A stretch of 64,000 nucleotides of DNA from Roridomyces roridus (GCA_029378245.1 JARKIF010000011.1:992001-1056000), one strand, 5' to 3'. Positions 43,543-55,859 are shown, counted from the stretch's first letter. Translations and numbers: made by a program. Notes: generated by a model from the sequence alone, not told the origin.

Positions 43543-44836
43543 AGAGGGAGAGAATGAGGGGAAGAAGAGGAGCAGAGCACACACGAGATCTCGGAAGAAC
43601 GCAGACTACGCGGCCCCAGAGAAATACATCGCATCATCCACCACCAGTCATTTGAGCGCTCCATTCGACGCCGTGGAATCCCGAGGCTGGAACTTGGGCA
43701 GCGAGCAGAGAATGGGTAGCCAAGTAGATTTGGAGCTGAGATAGACCTATTCGAACGGAATCAAGACAAGAGCACGAGCGGGACACGCACCAATCATTCG
43801 GCTCATCGCAGAAGCCGTCACCCACGACAGTCTCATCAACGAACGTGAAGAAGAGCACACCAGCGATACCGACTAGGACCCAATCGCAGCCCACGGGCCA
43901 CGGAGCTCGCACGGAGGGGAGACGAGCCACACCAGCCGCCATCCCGAAAAGATGCATAATCGACCACCCACGGGCCAAGTAGGAAGAGTCAACGCATATT
44001 GGCTCTTGCCGGTCTGAAGGGGTGTTGTAGATTGACGCGCCACAGCGCCCATAGCCTGCCTGGCCTGGCAATTCGCCACGAGAAGGTGGAAGCGGAGAGC
44101 ATGAGACGGAGTGATTGCCGAACGGATCAAACGCGTCGGTAACGCGTCTCGCCTCCGCCACAATCCTGTCCAACTCGAGCACTCAACAGACTCGCGCAGT
44201 CAAGGAGCGAGTGGACGCAGATGGAACAATGTTGAACCTAATAGAAGGTTCTCGTCGTTCCCCATCCATAGTATGAATACGATCCATGTACTACTTACTC
44301 GATAGTGGACACACGAGAGGTTGGGTCAATGAGGCCTAATACTTGAGACGATGGCAGAGCCCCAGAGGGTTCAGGTCCAGTGGTGACCGGGGAGGGTTGT
44401 GCGCATAGGAGGCCAAAGCCTAAAGGACTGGGTTGATGCCTGGGTTCAGAGCCCGCGGGAGGGTGTCGTCTACGGTACTTATCAAAGGAAAAGGCGAGGA
44501 TGGACGAGCAAAGATCGCTCGGAGACCCCCAAAATCATACCGGGCCCCGACATGCCACCTCGAGGCAGATGGAAAGCCAGATATTAGCCAGATAATCAAA
44601 AATGATAAGATTATTTTCCTTACGGGGTAGGACGAGGTCACTTGAACAAGAGTTGCTAGGCTGGCTGATGGACGGTTGGTAAGGAAGGAGGTGTGTAAAG
44701 ACGATTCCTAGTAAACTCGGATTCGTAACGGGACGCCGTTCGGCCTTTCGGACCGATTGGCCGAATCCGCTTATCAAGATCGGCAAAACTTTCAGACCCA
44801 GAGGCTGACTCATGGACTCCGTTGACTCCTTCTCTC
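43543..44836. other. Intergenic; one unassigned minus-strand ORF
   Basis: 43634-44182 on the minus strand is open for 182 residues with one hydrophobic run (CDWVLVGIAGVLFFTFVDE). I recognise no family and the composition is not clearly protein-like. 44640-44836 precedes the aminotransferase gene; it has an inverted pair CGGATTCG (about 44718) / CGAATCCG (about 44762) and GATA-like motifs that may be promoter elements. Confidence 0.3.
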
Positions 44837-46744
44837 ATGTCGACCACCACCACGCTCGATATCGTTCCTTTCTTGTCCCAGCAGTCCCAGCTATGGAAGG
44901 CCTGTGGAAGTGAGTGTTACACTCTCGAAGCAACTCAATTCAGCATCTGATCCGCGCCAGTTCGCGGCTTGTTCCCTCTTGAAAAAATCCCTGGGATGAT
45001 CTCACTTTTGGCTGGTCCGTTTTTCTCGAGGCTAGGTTGGACGGGACTCATCAATCTTGGCATAGGACGGCCGAATCCCTCGACGTTCCCGTTTGAATCT
45101 CTTACAATGAAGCTGAAGCCCGACCTGGCGGGTATGCCTTCATCGACTGTGGAGGGCGAAGATCCGTTTACCATCACGATGGACGGCGATGACCTCAATG
45201 AGGCTTTACAGTACGTCCCCGCTCGTCGCCTTGATTGATTCCATATCCTCAAAAAATTCGGGTCGCAGATACGGGATGACCGCAGGCGTCGTTCGTTTCA
45301 TAAGCGTGAGAAGGCCCGGCTTTCCGAAAAAGCTGATCTCATCGCAGGTATGCATTTAGTGGATGGAGAACTTCCAAACCCACGTTCATAAACGCGTGGC
45401 CGACGGCAGCTGGAGCGTCACCGTGGGCTCCGGAAGCCAGGACCTCATGCACAAGGTGCGTCTTGTATCTCACCATCAAACCTTGTTGCCACATTAATTT
45501 TTTCATCCAGGCGTGTGTGGCCCTGGTAGATGAGGACGATTCTGTGATGCTCGAAACACCGGTATATCCGTGAGTTTTCTTGCCACTGGTCGTGAAGACC
45601 GCTAACATGGCTGCAGCGGGACCTTGGGATTCATGGCGGCTCTGCCCGGCACACTAATTGGTATGGTCGGCAAAATTTTCATCCACAGGACCCTCAAATT
45701 GTTAATACAGAGGTGAACGCCGACACCCAAGGTCTCAATCCCACCCATCTCGAATCAGTCTTGACAAACTGGGAATCAACCCACCCCGGTAAACGTTTCC
45801 CTAAACTACTCTACACCATCCCGTCCGGAAGCAATCCCACCGGCACGTCCATACCAGAGGCCCGAAAAATTGAAGTGTACGTTCTCATCTTGGGGACGTG
45901 CTTCCTGTGCTTCATTCCCCCAGGCTCAAGCTCGCCAAAAAGTATAATTTCCTGATTCTGGAAGACGACGCGTATGCGTTCTTGTATTATGGCCCGGAAG
46001 GCCAGCAGGCCCGCAGCTATTTTGCTCTCGAGGGCGAAATTAACGGGGAGATTGGGCGTGTCGTGCGGTGAGTCTTTTCACGCGGTGGTTTGGACTCTGA
46101 CCCCCGCTATGAAGGTTCGATTCCTTCAGCAAGGTATTGAGCAGTGGAATGCGGCTTGGGTTCATGACCGCCCCACCGGCTCTTGCTTCCGTTGTCAATA
46201 TGATCACGTCCAACACCAAGTACGTGTCTCTACAGCCTCAATGTTTTGTGGATTTGAACCTTGCTCAGCCTGCAGCCCGCTACCCTGACTCAGATAATGG
46301 CGTACAATATCCTCTCTCGGTGGGGACCAGACGGGTTCCTTGCTCATTGCAAGGGCGTAGCAGCGACGTACCGAGCACGGCGCGATGCCTTTGAGGGCGT
46401 CGCGCGAAAGCATCTCGAGGGACTGGCCGAATGGACGACACCCGTCGCTGGAATGTTTTTGTATATCAAGGTATGTTGCGTTTCGCTCGTCTTTTGGATT
46501 GTTTTCATCGAGACTTGCTGCGCAGCTCCTTGTCGACGAGGACACCGACTCTGCTGCCCTCATCTCTGGAAAAGCGGTTGAGAAAGGCGTACTCGCGGTG
46601 CCGGGAGCTGCATTTATGCCTCTTGGAGGCAAGACACCGTATGTGCGCGTGAGCTTTAGTTTGATCGAGGAAGGGCCCGCGGATGAAGCGTGTCGGAGGC
46701 TGGCGGAGGTGGTGAGAGAGGCGAGGGAGGAGAAGGCAACGTAG
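44837..46744 (+). CDS. PLP-dependent class I/II aminotransferase (ARO8-like)
   Basis: Starts MSTTTTLDIVPFLSQQ at 44837 and is read through about nine short introns to TAG 46742-46744. Recognisable parts: FPLEKIPGMISLLAG then RPNPSTFPF; SWSVTVGSGSQDLMHKA; DSVMLETPVYPGTLGFMAAL; KLLYTIPSGSNPTGTS; ILEDDAYAFLYYGP; the cofactor-lysine site FDSFSKVLSSGMRLGF; and the C-terminal domain TPVAGMFLYIK and KTPYVRVSFSL. This pattern fits the fungal aromatic-amino-acid / 2-aminoadipate aminotransferase subfamily, which moves amino groups between 2-oxoglutarate and aromatic amino acids or 2-aminoadipate, usually in the cytosol. Subfamily choice is inference. One intron near 45280-45360 is hard to place exactly. 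Confidence 0.85.
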
Positions 46745-46928
46745 AGCGGCTACAGAGATCAACGTATACATCGTAAAATTTACTTGGTGCCGTTTCTCTG
46801 GCCCATTCGATACCGAATGAGCTCGGCGACGGATCAGCTCTGAGCTGTCTGCTGATGGCTTGGTCATCCGACTAGCTTTCTTTCTTGTGCCACCACCATC
46901 CACCCACCACCCGCCTTTCCTCGATACG

Positions 46929-49350
46929 ATGGCGCCTAGAGTGCCCGACGAGATTCTTTTGGAGATCTTGACTCCTGTTCTGAGAGTCTCCGATGCCAGA
47001 TTCTCAGACGCATCGGCTTCCTTTGTGACCAATGGCGAGTCCGTCTCCGCGATCCTCCTCGTCTGCAAGGCGTGGCTCCGGGTCTCCACTCCGCTGTTGT
47101 ACAACATCGTCATACTCCGCTCTACTGGCCAGGCGCAGAGACTCCATGCCGTACTGAACGGTAACCCCGGTCTGGGCAAATTCATCAAGAAATTGCGCGT
47201 CGAGGGCGGATTCGGAGTGAGCATGCATGGCATCCTGAAAAGTACGCCAAACATCACCGACTTGTTCATTTCTTTATCCATCCGGGCATCCGACTCGGTT
47301 TCCGGCCTCGTACTTGGCTTGCCTCTTATAAACCCGCGACGTCTAGTCCTTGGAGATGGCCAGAATAAGAACAAACAGATGAAGGTGTTGATGGAAAAGT
47401 TGGAGAGCGTGGCGATGGAATGGAATAATCTGGTGCGTCATCATTGCGTTCAGCGTTTCATATGTGGACTGTATCCTGGGCAGAAGTCTCTGGTTTTCCC
47501 GCATCCTTCTGGTGGACGCCAGGTGTTCTTCATGAATTTGGCCCGAGCTCCCAGCGTCACGGAAGTCTCTTTTCCTTTCGACATCCAGTGCGGCATATTC
47601 CCGAGCCTGTCCGAGGCCGTGCGCATGCCGTCCATCCAAACGGTAGAGATTCGATCCGAGAATTCATTAGCTATGGCAAAGAAAGTCCTTTCCGATCCTG
47701 ATATCGATATCTCGCCATACCAGTCCAACCTGCGGTTCGTGGGCGACTGGTAAGTTGAATCGACCCGTTGGATTTGTGTACACTGAACTTTTGAGTCCAG
47801 TAGGGATGACGAAGGCTCTCCCCCTCCACCCCCGGTCAATCTGGCATTCACACCGTTCGCATCTTCTCCTTCCGCCGTGACTGATCCTATATGGGCGCGC
47901 GTCTTGTTGTTTGCCATGAGCCCTGACCCGTCGCCTCCCCAAACTGTTGTTCGCGGAGCCAAAGTTGTCGACACTCTCGCAACACTGCGTAGGGCTCATC
48001 CAGGTCGACAGAAAGAAAGAGATATGAACAGAGACCGACTGAATTATTTGCTTGTATCCAAAACTTTTCATGTGCGTCCCTTCCGGGTTAATTCGCGCAT
48101 CTACTTATGCTTCATACGCAGCGAGTCGGTCTTCCTTATCTTTACCAATGGCCCGTCCTCAACTGCAACAACCCCCAACGCCTGTGTTTTAAATTTGCCG
48201 CCAACCCTTCGCTAGGAATCCATTTGCGGGAATTACACTCACAGCTCGATTCAGTAACCATTACCCCCGCCATGTCCCTTTTTTTCACCTGTACGGATCA
48301 TCTCACGCGGCTGGGCCTCGGGCACGCAATTGAGATGGACTGGGGAGTATTCTGCGCCCTCGCCATCACGGCGGGCTCGTCCTTGGTGGAGCTCGCTGTA
48401 ACCGTCGTGCCACCGAAGTATACTGTCGGTGTCGAGGCACCCCACGCTGCTGTGTTTTGTCTATTTACTGCGCTGTGTAAATTGACATGGGATAGTCAGA
48501 CGCTTCTTATTCCGTCGAGTCCAGACGCATCTGGAGGACTCCCCGCGTTGGAGTATCTTGACCTCGCGGCTCGCTGTATCAGCAATGTCATACCTGCACT
48601 AGTATCCATGGAGTCCGTTCTCCATTGTCGTTCGCGTCCGATTCTCACTGTGGTCCCTCAGGTTGCCCAACATCCACCACGTCATCTTCCAGTTCGATCA
48701 ACACACCCCCCAGACTTCAGCCGAATCCCACGCATTTCTCCGAAAGCATGGAAATAAGATAGGCCAACTCGAGATTTACCTTCCCGATTTCGCCCACACG
48801 CTCTCTCTGTGTCCACAATTACACACTTTGGATATACATTTTGGGCATCCCGCCGTACGTTATTCGTCTTTTTATATGCCACCCGATGATGACAGGAGGG
48901 GGGATCAGACCTATTCTTTGGCAGAGTACCTGCAGACCTTCAATCACGAGGGACACAACGCGCTGCAAAAGATTACGTTTAGGAAATTGGGCCGGTTCGT
49001 ATTTATTCTTTCCGAGGGACACTTGACCAACTCTTTTCGAACAGTAAAGCTGGGGCAGAAGAGGCCGACTGGACTACGATCTTCAATACTCTTGAGACTT
49101 TACCATTCACCGGGTTCCTTGCATTGTGGGAATTGCAAATTATGCAGTCTATATGGCCGGAGACTAACGAGTGCGTCTATTCATATTTCCTTCTCCATGC
49201 CGCCGATCTCAATGCTCGGTGTTCAGGCACGCTATCAAGAAAAGTACTTGGGTGAAGCGCGCGGAGCGGATGCTTGCGTATGGGATCCATTTGACTGATA
49301 GCGAAGGGGTGAGGTGGCGCCCTCGTCTGAAGTATTCGACTCGGAAGTGA
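46929..49350 (+). CDS. F-box/LRR-like protein, third paralog
   Basis: Exons 46929-47432, 47484-47749, 47801-48071, 48122-48612 and 48662-48854 join in phase and show the same intron positions as the two inverted copies at 739-3133 and 18352-20748. The start MAPRVPDEILLEILTPVL is an F-box, then ILLVCKAWLRVSTPLLYN and the leucine-rich body (LPYLYQWPVLN, IEMDWGVFCALAITAGSSLV). The last part (48855-49350) reads EYLQTFNHEGHNALQKIT, EADWTTIFNTLETLPF and WVKRAERMLAYGIHLTDSEG to stop 49348-49350. Between about 48855 and 49050 no pair of canonical splice sites gave a fully consistent frame, so either an exon is misjudged or there is an indel. Likely an SCF substrate adaptor if intact. Confidence 0.7.
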
Positions 49351-49543
49351 GATGTAATTCTCGCCGCTCAGCCTTTTGCTCCGTCTTTTTTTTTTCTCCA
49401 ACGCACTGTATTCAAGACATCTTGTAAGCTGTATTGCCCCAAGTTCATGTACCGCAACAAATGATATTCAAAACAACAAGAAATGCTACAGACAACAACA
49501 GTGAAACTAAAGAGTTCGTTCGGCTCTTCCTGGGCAAGAGAGT

Positions 49544-50697
49544 TCAAACGATGGTAACAGTGAGGAGCGTCGTAATCCCATCCGTCGCAATGTCTACGAG
49601 AACAGCAGGTCAGTCAAAGACTTGGTCGGTCAGTCCGAGCGTACCGTGGTTTACACTGCGGAGTTGGGGTGAGTTTTAATTGATAGGAGAAGGTGAGCTA
49701 CGTACCCCGCAGTTCCCGCAGGAAGAAGTGTGGTGAGATTCTGTGCGACGGTGGTGTAGCTAACTCCGTTGGCGGTGGTCGTCCCGGCGATCGCAGTGGC
49801 GGCGAGCGCATTGCGGCCTAGGTTATATCCATTTGCAACAATGGTGTGGCCCTCCGCTACGTTCTCTTCTTGGGAAACACTGATTTCAACGCAAGATTCA
49901 ATTCAGCGGATTGTTTCAAATAACGGAATTCGGTACGTACGCCAGGAAGAGCGCCCCGGTGTTTGCTTCGGTTCCATTCTGGCGGAACACGCTGTGGGGG
50001 CATCAGCGACGCCACTCCAGTGGCCAGGAATCAGAGGAGGACTCGCCGCAAGTGGTTTCCACCGATGAGAGACTCGAGGCAAGTACCCAGCCTATGTATA
50101 GATCACGATACCATCCGGAACAAGGAAGTATGACTTACTCTTCGTCACCATAATCCTGCCTGTACTCGACCTGACAAGTGTTCAGTATTCATTTGATGCA
50201 CGTTCAATAGCGCACCGTTTGGTTGACGAAACCGTTCCCATCACCGAGGTTCGCGCTCTGTGGGCCGCCCAAATGAAGGCCGAGGCATTCGAAAGAGCTT
50301 GACGCGCGAATGTCAGCGCACATCTAACGGAAGCAATGCATACATACAACCCGATGGACTGTGCGTAATTGAGGAACCCAGCGTCGGTGAGAACGTCGGC
50401 AGAGCTCAAGCCAGAGATGATGACCTATTGTGTAGATATTACCTTTCAAATCATCCAGAGATGGGATTTACTCACGTTGAGCGGCTCTCCCAGGTCCCCT
50501 GCCTGACCGTCGAGGCCATCAGCTACGTTCGCAATTAGTTGGATCAAGATTTCATTAGGTGACTACACACCGTCGGTAAGCATTCTGCCTCCATCCGTGT
50601 TGGGGTCGACGAAGGCGACGGCGGCACGCTTGGACGGAGCGGGCTTTGCCACGGCGAAAGCAGCCAGGAACAAGACGGCGGATGAGGTGAACAACAT
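49544..50697 (-). CDS. Secreted Agaricomycete protein, unknown function
   Basis: ATG 50697 gives MLFTSSAVLFLAAFAVAKPA, a signal peptide with a probable cleavage after the alanines. Seven or eight small exons then encode VAFVDPNTDGGRMLTDG, VIISGLSSADVLTDAGFLNY, ECLGLHLGGPQSANLGDGNG, VSQEENVAEGHTIVANGY, GVSYTTVAQNLTTLLPAG and a last exon DIATDGITTLLTVTIV, stop 49546-49544. This fits a recurrent family of ~250-residue extracellular proteins in wood-decay and litter Agaricomycetes with no assigned role. No cysteine-rich pattern suggests a small effector. Exon ends near 50000-50130 are approximate. Confidence 0.7.
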
Positions 50698-51243
50698 GGT
50701 GACTTGGGGAAGTGGGGCGCTGGAGCTCACGATGACCACTAATGGAAGACGTCTCTTAAATGCAGCCCCAGGAGCCAAAAAAAGAAGTACACGCGCATGG
50801 TCACCATCAAGGCATGTGCACTGGCTGAGAACAACAACTAAATTAGATCGCAACGAATGCCGCCGAGTCGCCCTTTTTGAGGAATTATTGTACTCGGTTC
50901 GTCGATCTCGGTCCAGCTGGCAACGCCTTTGGTTCACCCATTGGCATCCGGTACGACAGGGGCCAGAGTTCTGAGTTAGCCAGAGTATTTCGCATTCGTG
51001 CAAGCGAAACATAGCTTCCGAGAAGCAGAAGTTGAGAAGAAGACGGTCACGAACGTTGCATTCCTCCTCGTGATATTGAGAATCCGACGGGGCGCATGCG
51101 TCTACTTACGGCCTGCGAACGGCTTTCCGATTCCTTCCTTATTAGGGCCGGGCTCAGGGTTGTTTTGGCTGATCGATCAGCTCCAAATATGGATGCCGAT
51201 GTCACGTCACGTGGACTTTCTCTTCTTGTCCCAAACCACCATC

Positions 51244-52229
51244 ATGGAGGACGACTCGACTCCGCCTTTCGTCCTCGCTGCCCCATTCGACAACATCGAT
51301 GGCGATGTAATTCTACGCTCCTCCGATGGCATCGACTTCCGTTTACACCGCGTCGTCCTCTCCCTGGCCTCGGGCTTTTCCAAGCAGATGTTTTCCTTGC
51401 CACAGCCGGACGGGGACCCCCAGATTCCAGTCATACCCATGGCAGAATCTGCAACTCTTCTCGACAAGGCGCTACGTCTATGGTATCCTGGGGCCACGCC
51501 GATCGGCGACACGACGTTGGACGAATTGCGTGACATCCTGGACGTCACGATCGCCAAATACGACATCCAGTTCGTCGTGCCCGCAGCGAAGGGTCGTTTG
51601 CGCGAACACATGTCGACAGACCCTGTTGGCACTTTCATCCTCGCCTGCCGACATGAATGGAAGGATGTCGCTCTCGAGGCAGCACGACGGTCCCTCGCGT
51701 ACCCCATCCGCTCGTTCGGCATCTTCCATCCCCAGTTCGGTGTCCCCAGTCCGTCTACCCAGCTGAAATACGCCACGGCGGACACCTACCACTCCCTTCT
51801 CTCCTACCACGCCCGATGTACCGATCTTGCGACACAGGCGCTACAATGCCCCGGGTATGACGAAGTCCCCGGCGAAGGTTGCCAAAACGATGATTGCACA
51901 ATGGACCCAACCGACGAGTTCTCGCGAGATGAGGGCACCGAGTCCATCACTCTCTGGCTTTCGGCGTGTTTGAAGCTTGTCGAGCAGACCATTTCGGCTG
52001 CTCCAACGGCACATACCGATATGGGCGCCTTGCGCATCCTTGCGAGAGAGGGTACTGAAGACTGCGATCATTGCAGTACGAGGGGAATCGACCAGCTGGC
52101 GAGCTTTCTGGCTGAAATGAGATCGAGGATTGACTCGTCGATTGATCAGGTGAGACGTGCCGCCCCTCATTCCATTATCCTGTACTCACTGCCTTTGCGA
52201 TCCAGGTGCCGTTGACGGTCAATTTTTGA
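51244..52229 (+). CDS. BTB/POZ domain protein
   Basis: ATG 51244 (MEDDSTPPFVLAAPFDNI) is followed by the BTB core: GDVILRSSDGIDFRLHRVVL, SLASGFSKQMFS, PVIPMAESATLLDKALRLWY, then a helical region LRDILDVTIAKYDIQFVVPA. This is the common Agaricomycete BTB family, usually about 300-330 residues. The C-terminal half has HEWKDVALEAARRSLAYP and a Cys-containing stretch (GCQNDDC, CDHCS). One intron (about 52150-52204) leads to a final VPLTVNF, stop 52227-52229. Such proteins often serve as adaptors for Cullin-3 or as dimerisation modules; which applies here is unknown. The reading frame extends upstream to 50998, but the chosen ATG sits right before the conserved block. Confidence 0.82.
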
Positions 52230-52554
52230 ATACCATATCGTACATACCTCGCGGTCAGAGGAATCAAAAGCGTTCCGTCATCACTTTGCGAGCACTGCGC
52301 TTCCTCTTGCATTGATTTACCTCGCCGTGTCAGACGCAGTGCCGGTGTAACTCGGACGTAGCCCAACATCCCGGGCTCGATTGTTCGTCCCAATGCATAT
52401 TCGTGAGTACTCTTCACGCACGATGCAAGGCATATACCTACTTGCCTTGGATGATGATTGAAATATTGACCGTGCATTCATTCTTCATTTCCTGTAAATC
52501 CCTGCACCCGTCTGCCTGTGCTTCAAAAAATTTGGCTACACATGCTCACCATAG

Positions 52555-52653
52555 ATCCCGACCCGGACTCGAACCGAGATCTCCACCAAAGGCTTATGTA
52601 CTTGCGGCGCCTCGATGTGCCAGGGGCGCACTGATCTTTGTACTATCGGGTTT
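52555..52653 (-). repeat. tRNA-like module, class I, copy 1
   Basis: Sense strand: 5' AACCCGA, D-arm-like GTAC...GTGC, T-arm TCTCGG-TTCGAGT-CCGGG, 3' TCGGGA pairing with the 5' end. Confidence 0.6.
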
Positions 52654-52833
52654 AATGGGTTGAGCATCAGCATTGGATATCGAGGAAATCCAGGGTACGA
52701 CTAGCGGGAAAAAATAACGACCCATCCAGACCGGAAATTCAGCAACGGAGGGGGTTGAACGGACCTGAACATACCCCCCGCTGTCCATGTGTGGTTCGTA
52801 AAACACAAAATCACACTTGCACCTCATGGAAGT

Positions 52834-52921
52834 AACCCAGCCCGGACTCGAACCGAGATCTCTCACCCATTGCCGGCTTTCATGAGTCAGTGGGTGCGCT
52901 CATCTTTTGGCTATCGGGTTC
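52834..52921 (-). repeat. tRNA-like module, class I, copy 2
   Basis: 5' AACCCGA; B-box GGTTCGAGTCC; 3' CTGGGTT still pairs with the 5' end. CTCAT in the presumed anticodon loop. Confidence 0.6.
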
Positions 52922-53019
52922 ATTGAATGGAGTATCAGTACTATTAGCGAGGTATTCGATGGCGAGGTTTGCGAGTTCCACGGGAAAAAAGTTGCGACCT
53001 ACGGGTACTGGGATATACC

Positions 53020-53108
53020 AGACTCAGAATCGAACTGATGCCGGTCAACGCGTTGAAACTTCATCTCCCCTACTCCCTACTTCGAATGATGATGTTCATC
53101 ACATTACT
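53020..53108 (-). repeat. tRNA-like module, class II, copy a
   Basis: T-arm TCAG-TTCGATT-CTGA; the 5' part (GACCAGTAATG) is a weak match to an acceptor/D-arm. T6 run (52990-52985) follows in sense. Confidence 0.5.
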
Positions 53109-53286
53109 GGTCTGTGCCTTGTTCCTCCTGATAGAACCCGCGGTGAATTTCTTTCCCTTGCCACATGCGGAAAAGTTTCATGTTCAAGAGCGGAGGGAGT
53201 TCCTCTAAACGGGCCTGGGTATCCCAGCATCGTGTTGCCTTTGCATGCATTTCTGGCAAGAAGCAAAAGATGTAAACCAGGACCCC

Positions 53287-53378
53287 ATGACCCGACCCGG
53301 ATTCGAACCGAGATCGTCACCAAAGGCTTTCCGCTTCTTCTATGAGCCAGTGGGCGCACTAACCTTTTTGCTTCTTCT
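53287..53378 (-). repeat. tRNA-like module, class I, copy 3
   Basis: Good 3' half (GGTTCGAATCCGGGTCGGGTC) and GGCTCATA loop; the 5' acceptor strand has decayed. Confidence 0.55.
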
Positions 53379-53686
53379 CGAGCGCAGCGGCCGTCTCTGG
53401 CTGAGGAGGAGGCAGCCGCGGTCTCGGAGTCAGGAGCCGGCTGCCCAAAGATCATATGTCGTGGCATCCGCTTGAGGACCCGGGGCAAGTGGTGAGGAGT
53501 GGGAGGGTGTTGCCGACGGCGCGGAGGTATTGACGGCGGTGCACAACGACGGGGTCGTAGAGGCACGAGGACGTCCCACAGCGTCAGATTGACGGCGCAG
53601 AGGGCCGGTATAATGAGGAAGAAATAAAGGCAAGAGGTCGTTGGGTGTCAACAGCCAGGTGCTCAAGCCATAGTCACATAGGCAGG

Positions 53687-53709
53687 CCTCAGTTCGAGTC
53701 TGAGTCACG
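53687..53709 (+). repeat. Class II T-arm in opposite orientation
   Basis: CTCAG-TTCGAGT-CTGAG with TCACG, on the plus strand; the only member of the family found in this direction. No full module around it. Confidence 0.45.
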
Positions 53710-54197
53710 TATGTATCCAGGGTTCCCAGATAAGTATTTTCCGCCACTGGTACTTGAAATTTTGTTGGAGGAGCAGGACTCTACACCCGCCTTTGCGGTC
53801 GTCGACGGAAGACAACCGCACGCAGACGAGTGAGGAAGCGTTGCCACCGACTCTGAGTATGATTGATATCGAGCGCGGGCGGAGAGGGGCAGGGTAATAA
53901 GGTCTGGGCCGGGAACATGGTCATGGATAAGGTGGGCTGGCTGATCGCAAGGGTATTTAGATGGGAAGGCGAGTCAGCGGCGAGCGCGCGGGAGACTGCC
54001 TCAGACTGGACTCTGGAGTGCGTCGAATCAGGTCATCCCGCCGGGCGGCGGAGGCGAGGGATGCGAGTGCTGGAGCGGCTGGGACCCTCCGTGTCGAAGT
54101 AAACTTCTCCCCTTCATGGCCTGGCGCAGGTAGTTTGTGGTGGTGGTCGGGAGCAAGCGGAGCTTGACGTGACACGGATCAGTGCTCACCATCAACT

Positions 54198-55520
54198 TTG
54201 GTCGCACCAAACAAACGCATGTTTTCTTCTTCCTTCATCCATCTCATTCAGAGCGCCGCCTCGCTGGCCGGCTTGAACAGCTCCCTCAGTGCGACCTATG
54301 GTTTTATCCTCACTGTCACACAAGATTCCACCATGATCTTCCTCAGCATTCTTCACTACATCTTCTCCTATAACGAGTCTTGCAATGACGCCGGCAATTG
54401 TCGGAGACCTTTCCACATTGTCTCGAGCTGCGTTCTGACGGTTTTGGGCGTCACTTGGATCTATTTGCACCCCAATGCTCCGCAAAGAGGCCAGACACGA
54501 TCGGGCTATTCTGGCGAGGGCTCAAGATGATGGGGATTGCGATGGTCGCTCCGGAACTCGTGGCGGGATTCGCGGTCAGGCAGTTCAGAGATGCGCGGGA
54601 ATTGTCGAAAGGTGCGTGTTCTAAGCGGGGTTCATTCCCCGATTTCTCAGTTCATGCCGTTAGAATACGGTTTCTCCATCAGCCACGGCTACCTTTTCGC
54701 CATGGGTGGACTCGTTGACCCGTCGGGATATGTTGTGGCCGCAAAGCAGCAGCTCAACGACCCGGCGATATTGCAAGCACTCTGTAAAGTCGACGCACTG
54801 GAGATCGAGGACAAGAGCAAACCCGCAGGACAGATAATATGCCTCACACTCTGGGCGATCGTTTGGCTCTGCAATCAACTCGCCGCTCGGAGGAGCCGCA
54901 ATCTGCCAGCAACTGGGCTGGAGTATGCCACCCTTGCGTTTGCCGTCATGAATCTCGTCACTTGGCGGTATTGGCGATACAAGCCGCTGCGTGTCAACAT
55001 ACCAATTTGCACGGTGCTTTACCTGCAGCCAGGAAAGCCTGCCCGTTCGGCGGAACTCCCTTCACGGATTCATATCCTTACCGCCCTTGTGGGTAATCGT
55101 GTGGGTGACCATCGCTTCAGTCCATTCCGGCTTGCCTCCGTCCCTGAATTCTGGTCCACCGGCATCTTCCCGCTCAGCGACTTCGGGGCGTTCGACTTCT
55201 TCCTCGTGGCTTTGCCCAGTATCGTATTCGGCACGATTCACTGCGCTGCGTGGAACGCCGTCGACTTGCCCACTGCCGCTGAGATGTGGCTGTGGAAGGT
55301 GTCCTCGTTGTCGCTTGTTTCGGTGCCCCTCATCGCATGGTCCATGATCCTCTTCGTACGGCGAGCTGGAGCTGTCCCTGCCTTCATCCTTTGGCCGTTG
55401 ATTGCTACGTATATTCTGGCCCGTCTGGTCCTCATCGGACTTTGCTTCGCTCAACCGTCGGCATCTATCTTTGTCGATGTAGATGTTTTTATCCCCCACC
55501 CGTTGAGCTTGATACGTTGA
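54198..55520 (+). pseudogene. Multi-pass membrane protein, frameshifted
   Basis: Belongs to an unnamed Agaricomycete membrane family: CVLTVLGVTWIYLHPNAP, then in another frame GLFWRGLKMMGIAMVAPELV and AVRQFRDARELSK, then after an intron YGFSISHGYLFAMGGLVDPS, IEDKSKPAGQIICLTLWAIV, RNLPATGLEYATLAFAVMNL and YKPLRVNIP. C-terminal helices include VALPSIVFGTIHCAAWNAV and WPLIATYILARLVLIGLCFA, stop about 55518-55520. Between about 54478 and 54500 the frame changes without room for an intron, so a 1-2 base indel is likely. The next junction (54611-54650) also does not keep phase with standard sites. It sits between the two tRNA-like repeat blocks. Confidence 0.6.
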
Positions 55521-55764
55521 GATGGATATTCGGCCATTAGTAATATAGTTCTCATCGGTATCTTGGACTTTCTTGGAAGCACCACAATCTATTGCATCAT
55601 TTTGTTACGGGTTGCGTGGAGACGAAGGTTCGACATGAGAAGAGGGATGCTCAGGTCTGCACGATATCACAAACACCGTGACTGTCTCCCCGCTGTGATG
55701 TTCCAAGACCCAACGTCTTGTGCAATTCAGGAAAAAGAAAGACCTTAGTTTGAGACCTTGGACC

Positions 55765-55859
55765 ACCCGACCCGGACTCGAACCGAGATCCCCCACCAAA
55801 GGTATAGCTTCCGGGCCCTTTACGAGCCAGGGGCGCACTCATCGTTGTGCTATCGGGTT
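55765..55859 (-). repeat. tRNA-like module, class I, copy 4
   Basis: Well-kept acceptor pair AACCCGA / TCGGGT, D-stem GCAC/GTGC, CCC(T)..AGGG anticodon-stem-like pairing with GGCTCGTAA loop, T-arm CTCGG-TTCGAGT-CCGGG. Confidence 0.65.

Larger units (their letters stand above)
52555..53378 (-). repeat. tRNA-like repeat block 1 (left block)
   Basis: Three class I tRNA-like modules and one clear plus one decayed class II module, all on the minus strand, with A-runs (T-runs in sense) at 52709-52714 and 52985-52990. Spacing between class I modules is about 449 and 268 bases, less regular than in the block at 55765-57772. Confidence 0.7.

Noticed and set aside
43634..44182. Minus-strand ORF next to the chromovirus
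   Set aside because: One hydrophobic run only, no family-like sequence or splice partners; kept as a note under the intergenic region, not as a gene.
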